Positions 18,430 to 27,331 of a stretch of 64,000 nt of DNA are shown here, one piece after another. The stretch is from Bacteroidota bacterium. Lineage in GTDB: Bacteria > Bacteroidota > Bacteroidia > Bacteroidales > Bacteroidaceae. The first letter of the stretch is position 1. Each line of letters opens with the position of its first letter. A program made the translations under genes and the position numbers. The notes below the pieces were generated by a model. It saw nothing but the letters and a program-made list of their open reading frames with translations. It ran no database searches and was not told the DNA's origin. The stretch lies in contig JAEXAJ010000180.1 of the NCBI GenBank assembly GCA_023458215.1, forward strand, positions 1-64,000, read 5' to 3'.

Positions 18430-18552
18430 ACTCGAAATCTATTCCACATAAATAAGGAACCACTCCACAAGAGATTCATTTAAAAATAGAACAATTTAAA
18501 TGTCGGACTAAAGTAATAAAAAGATAGTATTCGATATAAGACGAAAAAATAA

Positions 18553-20511
18553 ATGAATAACAAAAAATCCGTATCTCAGACAAATTACACCATCTTCATC
18601 AGCTACCGCCGTGACGGAGCTTTTGAAACCGCCAGTCTCATTGCCGAGAAATTGCGTAATGCCGGTTACAAAGTTTTCCTTGATGTAGAATCATTGCGTT
18701 CGGGGAAATTCAATGAACAGTTGTATGCGGTTATTGAGCAGTGCACAGACTTTATATTAATACTTCCAAAAGACGGGTTGGAGCGGTGTGCCAATGAAGG
18801 CGACTGGCTAAGGCTGGAAGTGCTTTGTGCCATGCAACATAATAAAAACATTATTCCTGTAATGCTAAACGGGTTTACATGGCCTCAAGTAATGCCGGAA
18901 GAGTTGAAAGGGCTGAACGAATATCAAAGCATTGCAGCCGGAGGTCATGAATATTTTGATGCATCCGTTGACCGGTTGAAAAGATATCTGAAGAGTAAAC
19001 CCAATTCTTGGAGTACAAAGAAACTAAGATGGCTCGCCATCATTGCCATTGCTGTCTGCGTTTGTATCGGAGCACTATATTACGGTCTCAAGATGAGCGC
19101 CATCCCAATTTGTAAAGAGCAAACAGACAAGATGACAAGTAAAATGGCAGTCATCAATCTCTTAGTTTCCGAGGCAAAAGCAATCAATGAAGCATGGGCA
19201 AACTACTATAATAGGTATGCACAAGCCTCTCCCTCAGATACTGCATACATAAATCAAGAGATTAGAAAGACACTGGACTTCCATTTCAAGGAAATACAAA
19301 AGCTACAAAAAGACACTGCAACATTCATTCTGAATGACTATCAGCGCGCTATGCTTCAACTACAAAAAGTCGATATTACGGACATAGAAGTATTCCATCA
19401 TACTCTCTTCCCCAGTTTCTTTGACGATATCTATAACTCCATAGAGGTCTTGGAGAGATACCTCCAAATGGGTGATGTGCCCCAAATATCCACATCGACC
19501 AGCAAAGTAAATGCCGAGTATTTTCAATATTCAGCCAATGCAGCTTACTATGGCTATTTACAACTCTTATCAAGTATGCCGGATAAAGTATTGGAAAATT
19601 ATACAGAGCTATCTACTTATTGGCTGAATCTACCTTCCTCAACAAGCCTGCATCTGCCAAAGACCGAATATAACCGTTTGCAGAAATTGGAAGAAGAGAA
19701 AGCCAATGCACTCATAAGTCAACTGGGTTACCTGAACACAGAGCAAAGTCTGAAATTGGAACAAGAACAAAAAAAGTTAGATCTGCTAAAAGAAAAAGTA
19801 GAAACACGCAATCGGACTGAAGCAGAAATTAAAGCCCGCACCCAGCATGTTATGAAACTATCTGCAGAAGTACTGGAGAAACAAAAGAAATTGCAAGAAA
19901 CAGCAGATAGGATAGATGCTTCCATTAAAAGAAGTTTGGACAAATTCGAGCTTTCGGCAGAAGACGACCAGTACCTTATGTGGGGCAAGATAATACGAAT
20001 AGGCAAACTGATGGCAACTACACAACAAAGCCGTAAGCAAGCAAAATTATTAAACGAACAAGATAAAGAAGCAGCTAAGGCGAAAGGATATGATGTTTCC
20101 AATTGGTATGAAGTTTCCTACTCCATTACAACGCATGACTTATTAAAGGAAATATTAAAACGCCTGGACCAATATATGGCCTATTTTCCTGAAACAAAGT
20201 CTTACGTCCCGCAAGTTAAGAAATTCTTTACCGGAGTAGAAGCCGGAAAATACCCGTTGCAAGGAATGGTTGTAATAGCTACCAAGGACAATTTGAAGCA
20301 TCCTGTCGTAGAGCTCGGTGATATTGTTACAGCAAGAAAAGGAATGATTGTGAATAATACAGACGATTACAAAAAGGCTAAAGACAAAGAAGGAGATGAT
20401 TCTCTGACTATTTTGAGGTCTGATAATTATGATAATCTGAAAAAAATTACGAAACTTGTACCACAAACAGATGTACTGGTAGGTTTTCTCGTTTTAAAAG
20501 AAGAAGAGTAA
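18553..20511 (+). CDS. TIR-domain membrane protein 2 with coiled coil and PDZ-like end
   Basis: The 652-aa protein has an N-terminal TIR domain (YTIFISYRRDGAFETASLIA; Glu89 in WLRLEV fits the catalytic Glu) and a membrane segment near residues 157-178 (LAIIAIAVCVCIGALYYGL). A long helical region includes a coiled coil at about 385-465 (EQEQKKLDLLKEKVETRN). The final ~90 residues resemble the second half of a PDZ domain (LGDIVTARKGMIVNN, DSLTILR). The topology suggests a cytosolic TIR and an extracytoplasmic sensor. It lies 123 bp after TIR protein 1, with no consensus promoter in the gap. Confidence 0.83.
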   Translation: MNNKKSVSQTNYTIFISYRRDGAFETASLIAEKLRNAGYKVFLDVESLRSGKFNEQLYAVIEQCTDFILILPKDGLERCANEGDWLRLEVLCAMQHNKNIIPVMLNGFTWPQVMPEELKGLNEYQSIAAGGHEYFDASVDRLKRYLKSKPNSWSTKKLRWLAIIAIAVCVCIGALYYGLKMSAIPICKEQTDKMTSKMAVINLLVSEAKAINEAWANYYNRYAQASPSDTAYINQEIRKTLDFHFKEIQKLQKDTATFILNDYQRAMLQLQKVDITDIEVFHHTLFPSFFDDIYNSIEVLERYLQMGDVPQISTSTSKVNAEYFQYSANAAYYGYLQLLSSMPDKVLENYTELSTYWLNLPSSTSLHLPKTEYNRLQKLEEEKANALISQLGYLNTEQSLKLEQEQKKLDLLKEKVETRNRTEAEIKARTQHVMKLSAEVLEKQKKLQETADRIDASIKRSLDKFELSAEDDQYLMWGKIIRIGKLMATTQQSRKQAKLLNEQDKEAAKAKGYDVSNWYEVSYSITTHDLLKEILKRLDQYMAYFPETKSYVPQVKKFFTGVEAGKYPLQGMVVIATKDNLKHPVVELGDIVTARKGMIVNNTDDYKKAKDKEGDDSLTILRSDNYDNLKKITKLVPQTDVLVGFLVLKEEE

Positions 20512-20546
20512 GTATAAATGCAATAATTATAATCATTATATAGGCC

Positions 20547-22511
20547 ATGACAAACATCCTTCTACCTCTTAGCAGTTGGTTCAATCAGCCATTCTTTACC
20601 CTTTGGAATCTGATTGGTTTCTTCATTTTATTCATAGTTATAATAGGTTACTGCTTATTGTTAGTTAAAAACAAGAAACTATGCCTCAACATCAGGAATT
20701 GGGTACTGATACCAATCACGGCCGTAGGAGGATTCTGTATCTACTTTCTCGGATATATGGACGAAGGAAGTCTGCATTCATTGACAGCATTAATATTACG
20801 TTCATTCATATCCACTTTCCACATGTTCTTCCTTCATTCCGATTTGATAGAGGTGAGCAAGCACATGCACGAAAGTGTGATCTATATGACCTTGTTTTCT
20901 ATTATACATTTCCTTGCTTTCCTAATCACGTTTATGATTGTTATACAACTATTTGGCAAGCATTTGCTTTCTTGGATCATGCTGAAACGTAATACTGCAG
21001 AGAAGAATTATATCTTCTTCGGTCTAAATGAAGAATCATTAGAATTAGCAAAGAGCCTGTTAAAAGATAAAGAGCAAGAACGTCAGATTGTTATTTTCGA
21101 TAAGAGAATAAAAAACAAACTGGACACTGCTTCCAAAAGTAAAATACTAGAATCTGTATTTCAGAATAGAGAGCCCTTGTTTGAGCAAGTCAGCAAGTTG
21201 GATGTTTTATTGCTAAACAGAGAGTTTACACAAGAAAATACATTGAAAGATATAGGTGTTGCCAAACTGCTGAATAAAGGGAAAGCATACCTTTTCTTCT
21301 TCTCCGGAAATATAGATTATAACATACAGTCCGCACTGAATGCTATAGACGAAATTAAGAATAATCCCGAATTTAAAGCTACCGTCTCAATTTATGTTCG
21401 TGCCAATGCGGATTATATGATTAACTTATTCGAAAAGAAAAGTACCGAGAATATAGAAGTGCACATTATCAATCCCGCCAAGTTGGCTGCAATGGAGTTG
21501 GTAATCAACTATCCGCCCGTCAACTACGTCGATGTAGATAAACAGAAAGCCGTAGCAAGAAAAGACTTCACCGCACTTATTATCGGACTGGGCGAAGTAG
21601 GGCATTATGCACTTCGGCTTTTGACAGAGCACGGACAATTTGTAGATACTAAATTCCATGCCACCGTCATAGACAAAGACATGGACAGCAAACAAGGAGA
21701 ATTTGAATATCGTTTCCCGGGAATGAAGCATTATGATATAGAATATAAAAAACAACTTGTCAACAGCAATGAATACTGGGAGTTGTTAGACCGGAAATCG
21801 GAGACTTTAGACTACATCGTTATATCTCTAGGCAACACGGAACTGAACATGAGAACCGCTGTAAGCATCTGCCGTTTCATGGAGAGAAAGACCAACCATC
21901 CTATTCATATTTTCGTAAAAGTACATAATAGTGCAGATTACGATTATATGAAAGTAACTACAGAGAAATTCCAACCTATAAAGATATTTGGAAGCAACGA
22001 AAGTATTTTTACAGAAGAAATTATCGTCAATGAAGCCCGTGCCACAGTCGCAAAAAAGATACACGATTATTATAACAATCAAAAAGACGCAAGTAAACAA
22101 GTGGCATGGCAAGACTTGTCGCATATAAAGAAAATAACCAATGTCTCGGCTGCCATACATCTGCAAACAAAGTTAGCTATGGCAGGAGTCAGTATTCAGG
22201 AAATCAAACTAAATAGCTGTGAAAACGATTTTCTTGCCCAACTAGGTCGCGAACGATATGACAACCTGGCAAAAGGAGAACACCTGCATTGGAATGCCAC
22301 ATTATTCTCTAATGAATGGGATACATGGCACCCTGCCCCTGGAGAGCATCTGGTTAATAAAGACGAACGGAGAAAACTTCACGCATGTCTGGTGGATTGG
22401 GATGAACTCGAAGAAGTGGAAAAGATATTCGACGAACCTTACAGGGATTATGATTATGACAGCATCAGAAAGATATGGAAGCTAATTAAAGAGAATATTA
22501 TTCAGCCTTGA
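20547..22511 (+). CDS. Membrane protein with two TrkA/RCK-like Rossmann domains and a RyR-like C-terminus
   Basis: The 654-aa protein has about four N-terminal membrane segments (for example FTLWNLIGFFILFIVIIGYCLL and MTLFSIIHFLAFLITFMIVIQLF). A degenerate Rossmann domain follows (about 150-330, NYIFFGLNEESLELAKSLL), then a canonical one with the dinucleotide motif Gly347-Leu-Gly-Glu-Val-Gly352. The last ~95 residues (GRERYDNLAKGEHLHWNATLF, then YRDYDYDSIRKIWKLI) resemble the RyR domain found once or more in prokaryotic signalling proteins and in ryanodine receptors. The build matches a ligand-gated channel or sensor of NAD-type nucleotides. It sits between two TIR genes with gaps of 35 and 38 bp. 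The RyR assignment is from pattern memory and needs a profile search. Confidence 0.75.
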   Translation: MTNILLPLSSWFNQPFFTLWNLIGFFILFIVIIGYCLLLVKNKKLCLNIRNWVLIPITAVGGFCIYFLGYMDEGSLHSLTALILRSFISTFHMFFLHSDLIEVSKHMHESVIYMTLFSIIHFLAFLITFMIVIQLFGKHLLSWIMLKRNTAEKNYIFFGLNEESLELAKSLLKDKEQERQIVIFDKRIKNKLDTASKSKILESVFQNREPLFEQVSKLDVLLLNREFTQENTLKDIGVAKLLNKGKAYLFFFSGNIDYNIQSALNAIDEIKNNPEFKATVSIYVRANADYMINLFEKKSTENIEVHIINPAKLAAMELVINYPPVNYVDVDKQKAVARKDFTALIIGLGEVGHYALRLLTEHGQFVDTKFHATVIDKDMDSKQGEFEYRFPGMKHYDIEYKKQLVNSNEYWELLDRKSETLDYIVISLGNTELNMRTAVSICRFMERKTNHPIHIFVKVHNSADYDYMKVTTEKFQPIKIFGSNESIFTEEIIVNEARATVAKKIHDYYNNQKDASKQVAWQDLSHIKKITNVSAAIHLQTKLAMAGVSIQEIKLNSCENDFLAQLGRERYDNLAKGEHLHWNATLFSNEWDTWHPAPGEHLVNKDERRKLHACLVDWDELEEVEKIFDEPYRDYDYDSIRKIWKLIKENIIQP

Positions 22512-22549
22512 CCTATTTATAAAGAATAACCCATAAAATACGAACTACT

Positions 22550-25500
22550 ATGGAACAAGGATTTCAATATTATGCCTTCATTAGTTACAAACATGAAGAT
22601 GAGAAATGGGCTAAGTGGTTACAGCATAAGTTAGAGAATTACAGATTACCAAGTATCATCCGCAAAGAGATTCCCAGACTACCGCGATACATACGACCAG
22701 TCTTCCGGGATAAAACAGATTTAGGGGTGGGACAGCTTACTGATTCTTTAAGAAAAGAGCTTGAATTGTCTCAACACTTGATCGTTATTTGTTCTCCCGA
22801 AGCTGCAAAATCAGAGTGGGTAGGAAAAGAGATCGATTCGTATATCTCCATGGGGCGTACGGATCATATTATTCCATTTATTATTTCCGGCGAACCTAAT
22901 AGTAATATTCCTGAAAACGAATGCTTTCATCCGGTTCTAAAAGAGAAGGTTCCGGAGATCTTTGGTATAAACATTCATGAAATAGGCAAAGAGCAGGCAT
23001 TTATAAAGGTGGTTGCCAAACTGATGAATCTCCGATTTGATACTCTTTGGCAACGCCATCGGCGCTTGCAAAAGCGTAACCGGATAATTACAGTTTGTGC
23101 TGCCATACTGATTTTACTCGGATTGGGTTTTGTATGGGATTATAATAGTATAAAGTATGAGTATTATGCTGATTATGTCGACAGATGGGGCATTCCCGAA
23201 GGAATCATTCCACTAAAAAACAAAGAGGTTAAAGGAAGATACTATAATTACAGATTTGAATATAAATATAAAAGCAATTTTCTATACTTAATAAAAACCG
23301 AGGGTATATTGCTAAGAGTAGTCTGCGTAAACTCTTTTGGGAATCCAATAGACTTCCAATCAACGGAAAGTTCGGACAGATATCCCATACAAGAATTTGA
23401 GTATGAAAATACAAAACGATATTTACTGCGAATAGTTTATAAAGACAAGTATGGGAATACATGTAAGTATATATCATTTCCTACAGCCAATAAGGATATA
23501 GTCGATATCGTTTCAAGAGAAGGTGTTGCTTCATCTACATTATCCTCAATATCCTCTATACTGTCATCTAAAACTTCCATAAAACATAATTTAGCCAAAA
23601 GTAATATAGGGCGATATCAGTATGAACGTAATGCCAAAGGAGAAATAACGAAAGTTTATTTCAGATTGAACAATGACAATGAACCTGCATGTGATGCAAA
23701 TGGCATTTATGCTATCAGGTATGAACTTGATTCTTTGGGAAGACCGATAAAATTGAGATACTTAAGCAATGAGGGAGATACAATCCATGACAACGTCGGA
23801 GTTGCAGGCAAGAACTACGCTTACGATAACTATGGCAATATGTCTCGGGTAGAATATGTGAACACGCAAGGTAAACTGACTTTAAACGAACAAGCCTGGG
23901 CTGTATTGAAAAATATTTCTAATGAAATTGGCAATATAGTAACCTTCATGGGGTATAATTCGGAGAATAAGCCTTGTCTGTGCGGTGTTTATGGCGCATA
24001 TATGGTTAAATCAGAATTTGATAAAAACGGACTTATTGTCAAAAGTGAGTTTTACGATATTAACGGTAACCTTGCTGATGATATAAGAGGCTACGCTATT
24101 GTAAATACCACCTATGAGAGAGATACTCCAATAGAACAATCTTTTTTTGATAAAAAAGGAGAACCAGCTTACAATAATTGTGGGATTCACCGAATAGTTA
24201 GTTCAAGAAATGACTCTTTATATATAGAACGGTATTATGGGATTGATGGCGAGCCTTGTTGTCGAGATTTAGGCTTCTCTGAAATCAGGTTTATCCATTC
24301 CAAAGAAATGAAAGTTAAAGAAGAGACTTATTATGATGAATTGGGCAAGAGGTGTTGCAGAAAGAATTCTTCTATAAGCAAAATAGTTCAAGACTATAAA
24401 GGAGACGATTTGACGCAAGTCGAATATTACGACGAACTGGATATGCCAACTAATGAACCCGAAAAAGGAATTCATATAACACGTATGATATATGATGCCA
24501 AAGGGAACATAGAAGGGGAACAATATTATGATAAGAACGGAGAATTGACAATCTGCAACAATGGTTATGCCTCCGTAAAAACAATTAGAGATCAGAATGG
24601 AAATACCCGTCAACAATTACTTTATGATTTATATGGAAATCTAATTCGAGGTGATTATCCCGCCATCATTCAGCAAAAGCATGAAAAAGGACAAGCCATA
24701 GAGGAAGAATATTTCGATGCAGATAATAACCGTGTAGCATTACCATCCCATGGCTTTTACAAACAAGCTATGGAATATGATGAATCCGGACGCAAGAATA
24801 AGGTTACAGCCTTTTCACTGGATCATGTCGGAAATCCATTAGTTCAACAGATACAATACATAACTCATGATGACAGAGGAAATGAAAAAGAGAGTTACTT
24901 CTGTAATATTCATGGAAACAAAATACAGCAAAATGGTGGTATCATAATATCGCGATGCGAATGGGACCAATTTAATAATCAGATTAAAGCGCTGTTCTAT
25001 GATTCAAATAATAAGCCTATGGCTCATGCAGATGGATATGCCGGATGGATCGCAGAGTATAACAATATGAAAAAACGAACAAAGTTGACTTATTTAGATG
25101 TGAACGGGAACAAATGTGAAAACAGATATGGAATTGCATCAATAAGAGCTGTATTTGACAAAAGGGGAAATTTAATTTCCGAAAGTTATTACAACAAGCT
25201 AGACTCGTTGACCTACAGTTCGGAAAACTATGCCACAATTGAGTTCAAGTATGATAAGAAAGACCGTGTCATAGAAGTGTATACGTACGACAAACATCAC
25301 AATCTTATTGTCTCTTCCAGTGGTTATGCAAAATTGGAGAAAGTGTATAATGCGAAGAACCAGTGCATTGAAGAGAGATACTATAACAGTTCTAACCAAA
25401 TCTTTGATACAAAGGAAAATCTTTCAATAGCTTCATTGGCTTTCGATGATTATAATAATATATCTGAAATTACTTATTTGGATAAAGACAGAAAGAAAAC

Positions 25501-25909
25501 AACGATTCCTTATGGCTACGCTAAAGTCAGACGTAATTATGATGTAATGAAGTTTCAGTATGATGAAATAAGATATGATGAAAATGACAGCATATTAGTC
25601 CTAACAATACCGATATATAGTGTGACGAAACATAGCCCTATATACAACAAAGGCTTACGTAAAGAAGGTATAATAATGAAATATGATACTTGGAAAATAG
25701 GAAATCCATGTATCGAACTGAATACTGCTATTCAGAAAAAGAAGAACTCTTCCAAAAATATACAGATATGTAGTGTCGATGGTGAATTTGAAGAATACGA
25801 TATGGAACCGGGGACTGTAGGTCTTGGAATAACGTATGCAACAGTAGAATATAATCTATACAAGAATCTAAAACAGGATTACACGAACTTTTTGAATACT
25901 AAAAGATGA
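22550..25909 (+). CDS. TIR-domain membrane protein 3 with YD-like repeats and PDZ-like end
   Basis: The 1119-aa protein has an N-terminal TIR domain (YYAFISYKHEDEKWAKWL; catalytic-type Glu94 in WVGKEI) and a membrane segment at about residues 176-195 (ITVCAAILILLGLGFVW). A large extracytoplasmic region from about 360 to 1000 is made of roughly fifteen degenerate repeats of 38-40 residues with the pattern YD..GN...YYD..G (for example YDAKGNIEGEQYYDKNGEL and FDKNGLIVKSEFYDINGNL). The C-terminal ~100 residues look PDZ-like (HSPIYNKGLRKEGIIMKYD). The repeats recall RHS/YD or YwqK-type repeats and suggest a ligand-binding solenoid. It is the last gene of the cluster, followed by a terminator. Confidence 0.83.
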   Translation: MEQGFQYYAFISYKHEDEKWAKWLQHKLENYRLPSIIRKEIPRLPRYIRPVFRDKTDLGVGQLTDSLRKELELSQHLIVICSPEAAKSEWVGKEIDSYISMGRTDHIIPFIISGEPNSNIPENECFHPVLKEKVPEIFGINIHEIGKEQAFIKVVAKLMNLRFDTLWQRHRRLQKRNRIITVCAAILILLGLGFVWDYNSIKYEYYADYVDRWGIPEGIIPLKNKEVKGRYYNYRFEYKYKSNFLYLIKTEGILLRVVCVNSFGNPIDFQSTESSDRYPIQEFEYENTKRYLLRIVYKDKYGNTCKYISFPTANKDIVDIVSREGVASSTLSSISSILSSKTSIKHNLAKSNIGRYQYERNAKGEITKVYFRLNNDNEPACDANGIYAIRYELDSLGRPIKLRYLSNEGDTIHDNVGVAGKNYAYDNYGNMSRVEYVNTQGKLTLNEQAWAVLKNISNEIGNIVTFMGYNSENKPCLCGVYGAYMVKSEFDKNGLIVKSEFYDINGNLADDIRGYAIVNTTYERDTPIEQSFFDKKGEPAYNNCGIHRIVSSRNDSLYIERYYGIDGEPCCRDLGFSEIRFIHSKEMKVKEETYYDELGKRCCRKNSSISKIVQDYKGDDLTQVEYYDELDMPTNEPEKGIHITRMIYDAKGNIEGEQYYDKNGELTICNNGYASVKTIRDQNGNTRQQLLYDLYGNLIRGDYPAIIQQKHEKGQAIEEEYFDADNNRVALPSHGFYKQAMEYDESGRKNKVTAFSLDHVGNPLVQQIQYITHDDRGNEKESYFCNIHGNKIQQNGGIIISRCEWDQFNNQIKALFYDSNNKPMAHADGYAGWIAEYNNMKKRTKLTYLDVNGNKCENRYGIASIRAVFDKRGNLISESYYNKLDSLTYSSENYATIEFKYDKKDRVIEVYTYDKHHNLIVSSSGYAKLEKVYNAKNQCIEERYYNSSNQIFDTKENLSIASLAFDDYNNISEITYLDKDRKKTTIPYGYAKVRRNYDVMKFQYDEIRYDENDSILVLTIPIYSVTKHSPIYNKGLRKEGIIMKYDTWKIGNPCIELNTAIQKKKNSSKNIQICSVDGEFEEYDMEPGTVGLGITYATVEYNLYKNLKQDYTNFLNTKR

Positions 25910-25937
25910 ATGCTTTTAACTAAAAGTAGATGAGTAA

Positions 25938-25980
25938 AATGCCCCTATACAGCTTCACAGCACATATAGGGGCACTTTCC
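25938..25980. terminator. Bidirectional terminator between TIR cluster and Smr gene
   Basis: Perfect 10-bp arms TGCCCCTATA (25940-25949) and TATAGGGGCA (25965-25974) sit between convergent genes, with T-rich sequence on the right and A-rich sequence on the left. Confidence 0.75.
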
Positions 25981-25982
25981 CT

Positions 25983-27116
25983 TTATTTTATTGTCACCAT
26001 TGTCGCCCCAAATCCATATTCCTGGAATGAAGCATCCTGATGGCGGCAATTGGGATATTTCCGTTTCAGTTCATCCAGCAGAGCTTTGCGAAGGACGCCG
26101 TCGCCTTTTCCGTGAATGAAGACGATGCGTTGTTCGCGTTTAGTTTTGTATTTTTCCATTACTTCGCGGAACTTATCCAATTGATAATTCAACATTTCGC
26201 TGTTGCTCATGCCCTGAGTATCATCCAGCAGTTCGCCGATGTGCAGGTCTATTTCAAGAATTTCGTTCTTACCGCCACGTTTGATGATGGTTTGCGGAGT
26301 AGAGGGAACGTCTGTTGTCTTCTTCTCCATCAGTGCATCTTGCAATTCCTCGGCAGAAACATAGACTTGCTTGGTGGGGAGGTCATTCTTAATGATATCA
26401 TAAACCAATGCAGGAGTTTCAAAGAAATCAGTATTCTGAAAGGTATGAAGTTTATAGAACTTCACAGTATCAATACGTATTTCCACACTAACAGCCGGTT
26501 TCATCACAAAAGAGCGCTTATCTTTGAAAGCTATCAATTGTACAGCAACACGTTCACGATCATTCAGTTCGGACTTCTCGAACTCTTCCAGCAGTAATTT
26601 GGTGTTTGGTTCTATCAGACCATGCGAACAGGCAGTCCAAGACTTACCTTCGGCACTCAGATAAGTGTAATACATATAGTAATTACTATCATTCACCAGA
26701 TATGCCTCAAACGGAGTAGTGCTGACTGCTTTAATATCTTCGGGAACAAAAGCAAGAAAAACGTTCAAGGTATCTCCACCTTTCGTTTCAGGTTGGCGAT
26801 AAACTGAAATCTCGGGCTTTGCCAGATGTCCTGATTGTGTTTCGGCGGGACGGGTCTTTCCACTTATAACAGATACGGGAGAAGAAGCGCTTGTACGTGC
26901 TGCCTGCTCTTCTGCTTTCTTCTTGTTGGCAGCGGCCTTGGCAGCCGGAGTAGGTATATTGTAATCATCAGTTTCTATCACTACGCACTCGCGCACAGGC
27001 ATCGGGATATCAAAGCCGTCGGCATCTTCCACCAATACAATATCTTTTCCTCGGAAGCCTGTCACTACACCGCCTCCTATTTCACTGAGGAAACGAACTT
27101 TATCTCCTATCTTCAT
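25983..27116 (-). CDS. DUF2027 and Smr domain protein
   Basis: The 377-aa cytosolic protein has an N-terminal segment like the MutS2/DUF2027 family ([21 protein letters not shown]), a middle DUF2027 beta domain (about 115-240), and a C-terminal Smr domain (about 285-377). The Smr domain has the conserved LDLH-like element EIDLHIGEL and the [12 protein letters not shown] motif. Smr domains are nucleic-acid endonucleases or binders, acting for instance on stalled ribosomes or branched DNA; the role of this architecture in Bacteroides is not established. It is transcribed divergently from queA. Confidence 0.88.
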   Translation of the reverse strand: MKIGDKVRFLSEIGGGVVTGFRGKDIVLVEDADGFDIPMPVRECVVIETDDYNIPTPAAKAAANKKKAEEQAARTSASSPVSVISGKTRPAETQSGHLAKPEISVYRQPETKGGDTLNVFLAFVPEDIKAVSTTPFEAYLVNDSNYYMYYTYLSAEGKSWTACSHGLIEPNTKLLLEEFEKSELNDRERVAVQLIAFKDKRSFVMKPAVSVEIRIDTVKFYKLHTFQNTDFFETPALVYDIIKNDLPTKQVYVSAEELQDALMEKKTTDVPSTPQTIIKRGGKNEILEIDLHIGELLDDTQGMSNSEMLNYQLDKFREVMEKYKTKREQRIVFIHGKGDGVLRKALLDELKRKYPNCRHQDASFQEYGFGATMVTIK

Positions 27117-27155
27117 TTTACTAATTATTTATTTAATGTTACATCCTATCTTACT

Positions 27156-27216
27156 TCACCGGGGAACAACCCTTTCCTCGGTGCCGAACACATCGTTCCT
27201 CACCGGGGAACAACCC
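27156..27216. repeat. Direct repeat pair
   Basis: TCACCGGGGAACAACCC occurs at 27156-27172 and again at 27200-27216, 44 bp apart, between the divergent Smr and queA genes. It could be a short duplication or paired operators. Confidence 0.6.
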
Positions 27217-27302
27217 CAGGACGGCAGATTCTATATTTAATCTCACGACGCAAAGATACGGTAACTCTCTAAGAAAAGGTAGAAAAAAACGATAAATATC
27301 TG

Positions 27303-27310
27303 TACCTTTG
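27303..27310 (+). promoter_or_regulatory. -7 box for queA
   Basis: TACCTTTG matches TAnnTTTG 21 bp before the chosen queA start. It overlaps the alternative TTG start at 27308, which argues against that start. Confidence 0.55.
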
Positions 27311-27331
27311 CAACTCGTAAAAAAGTATATT

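Noticed and set aside
17455..25909. Thoeris defence system
   Set aside because: Three TIR genes are present but there is no ThsA-type SIR2/SLOG or macro effector, and these TIR proteins are membrane-anchored with large outer regions.
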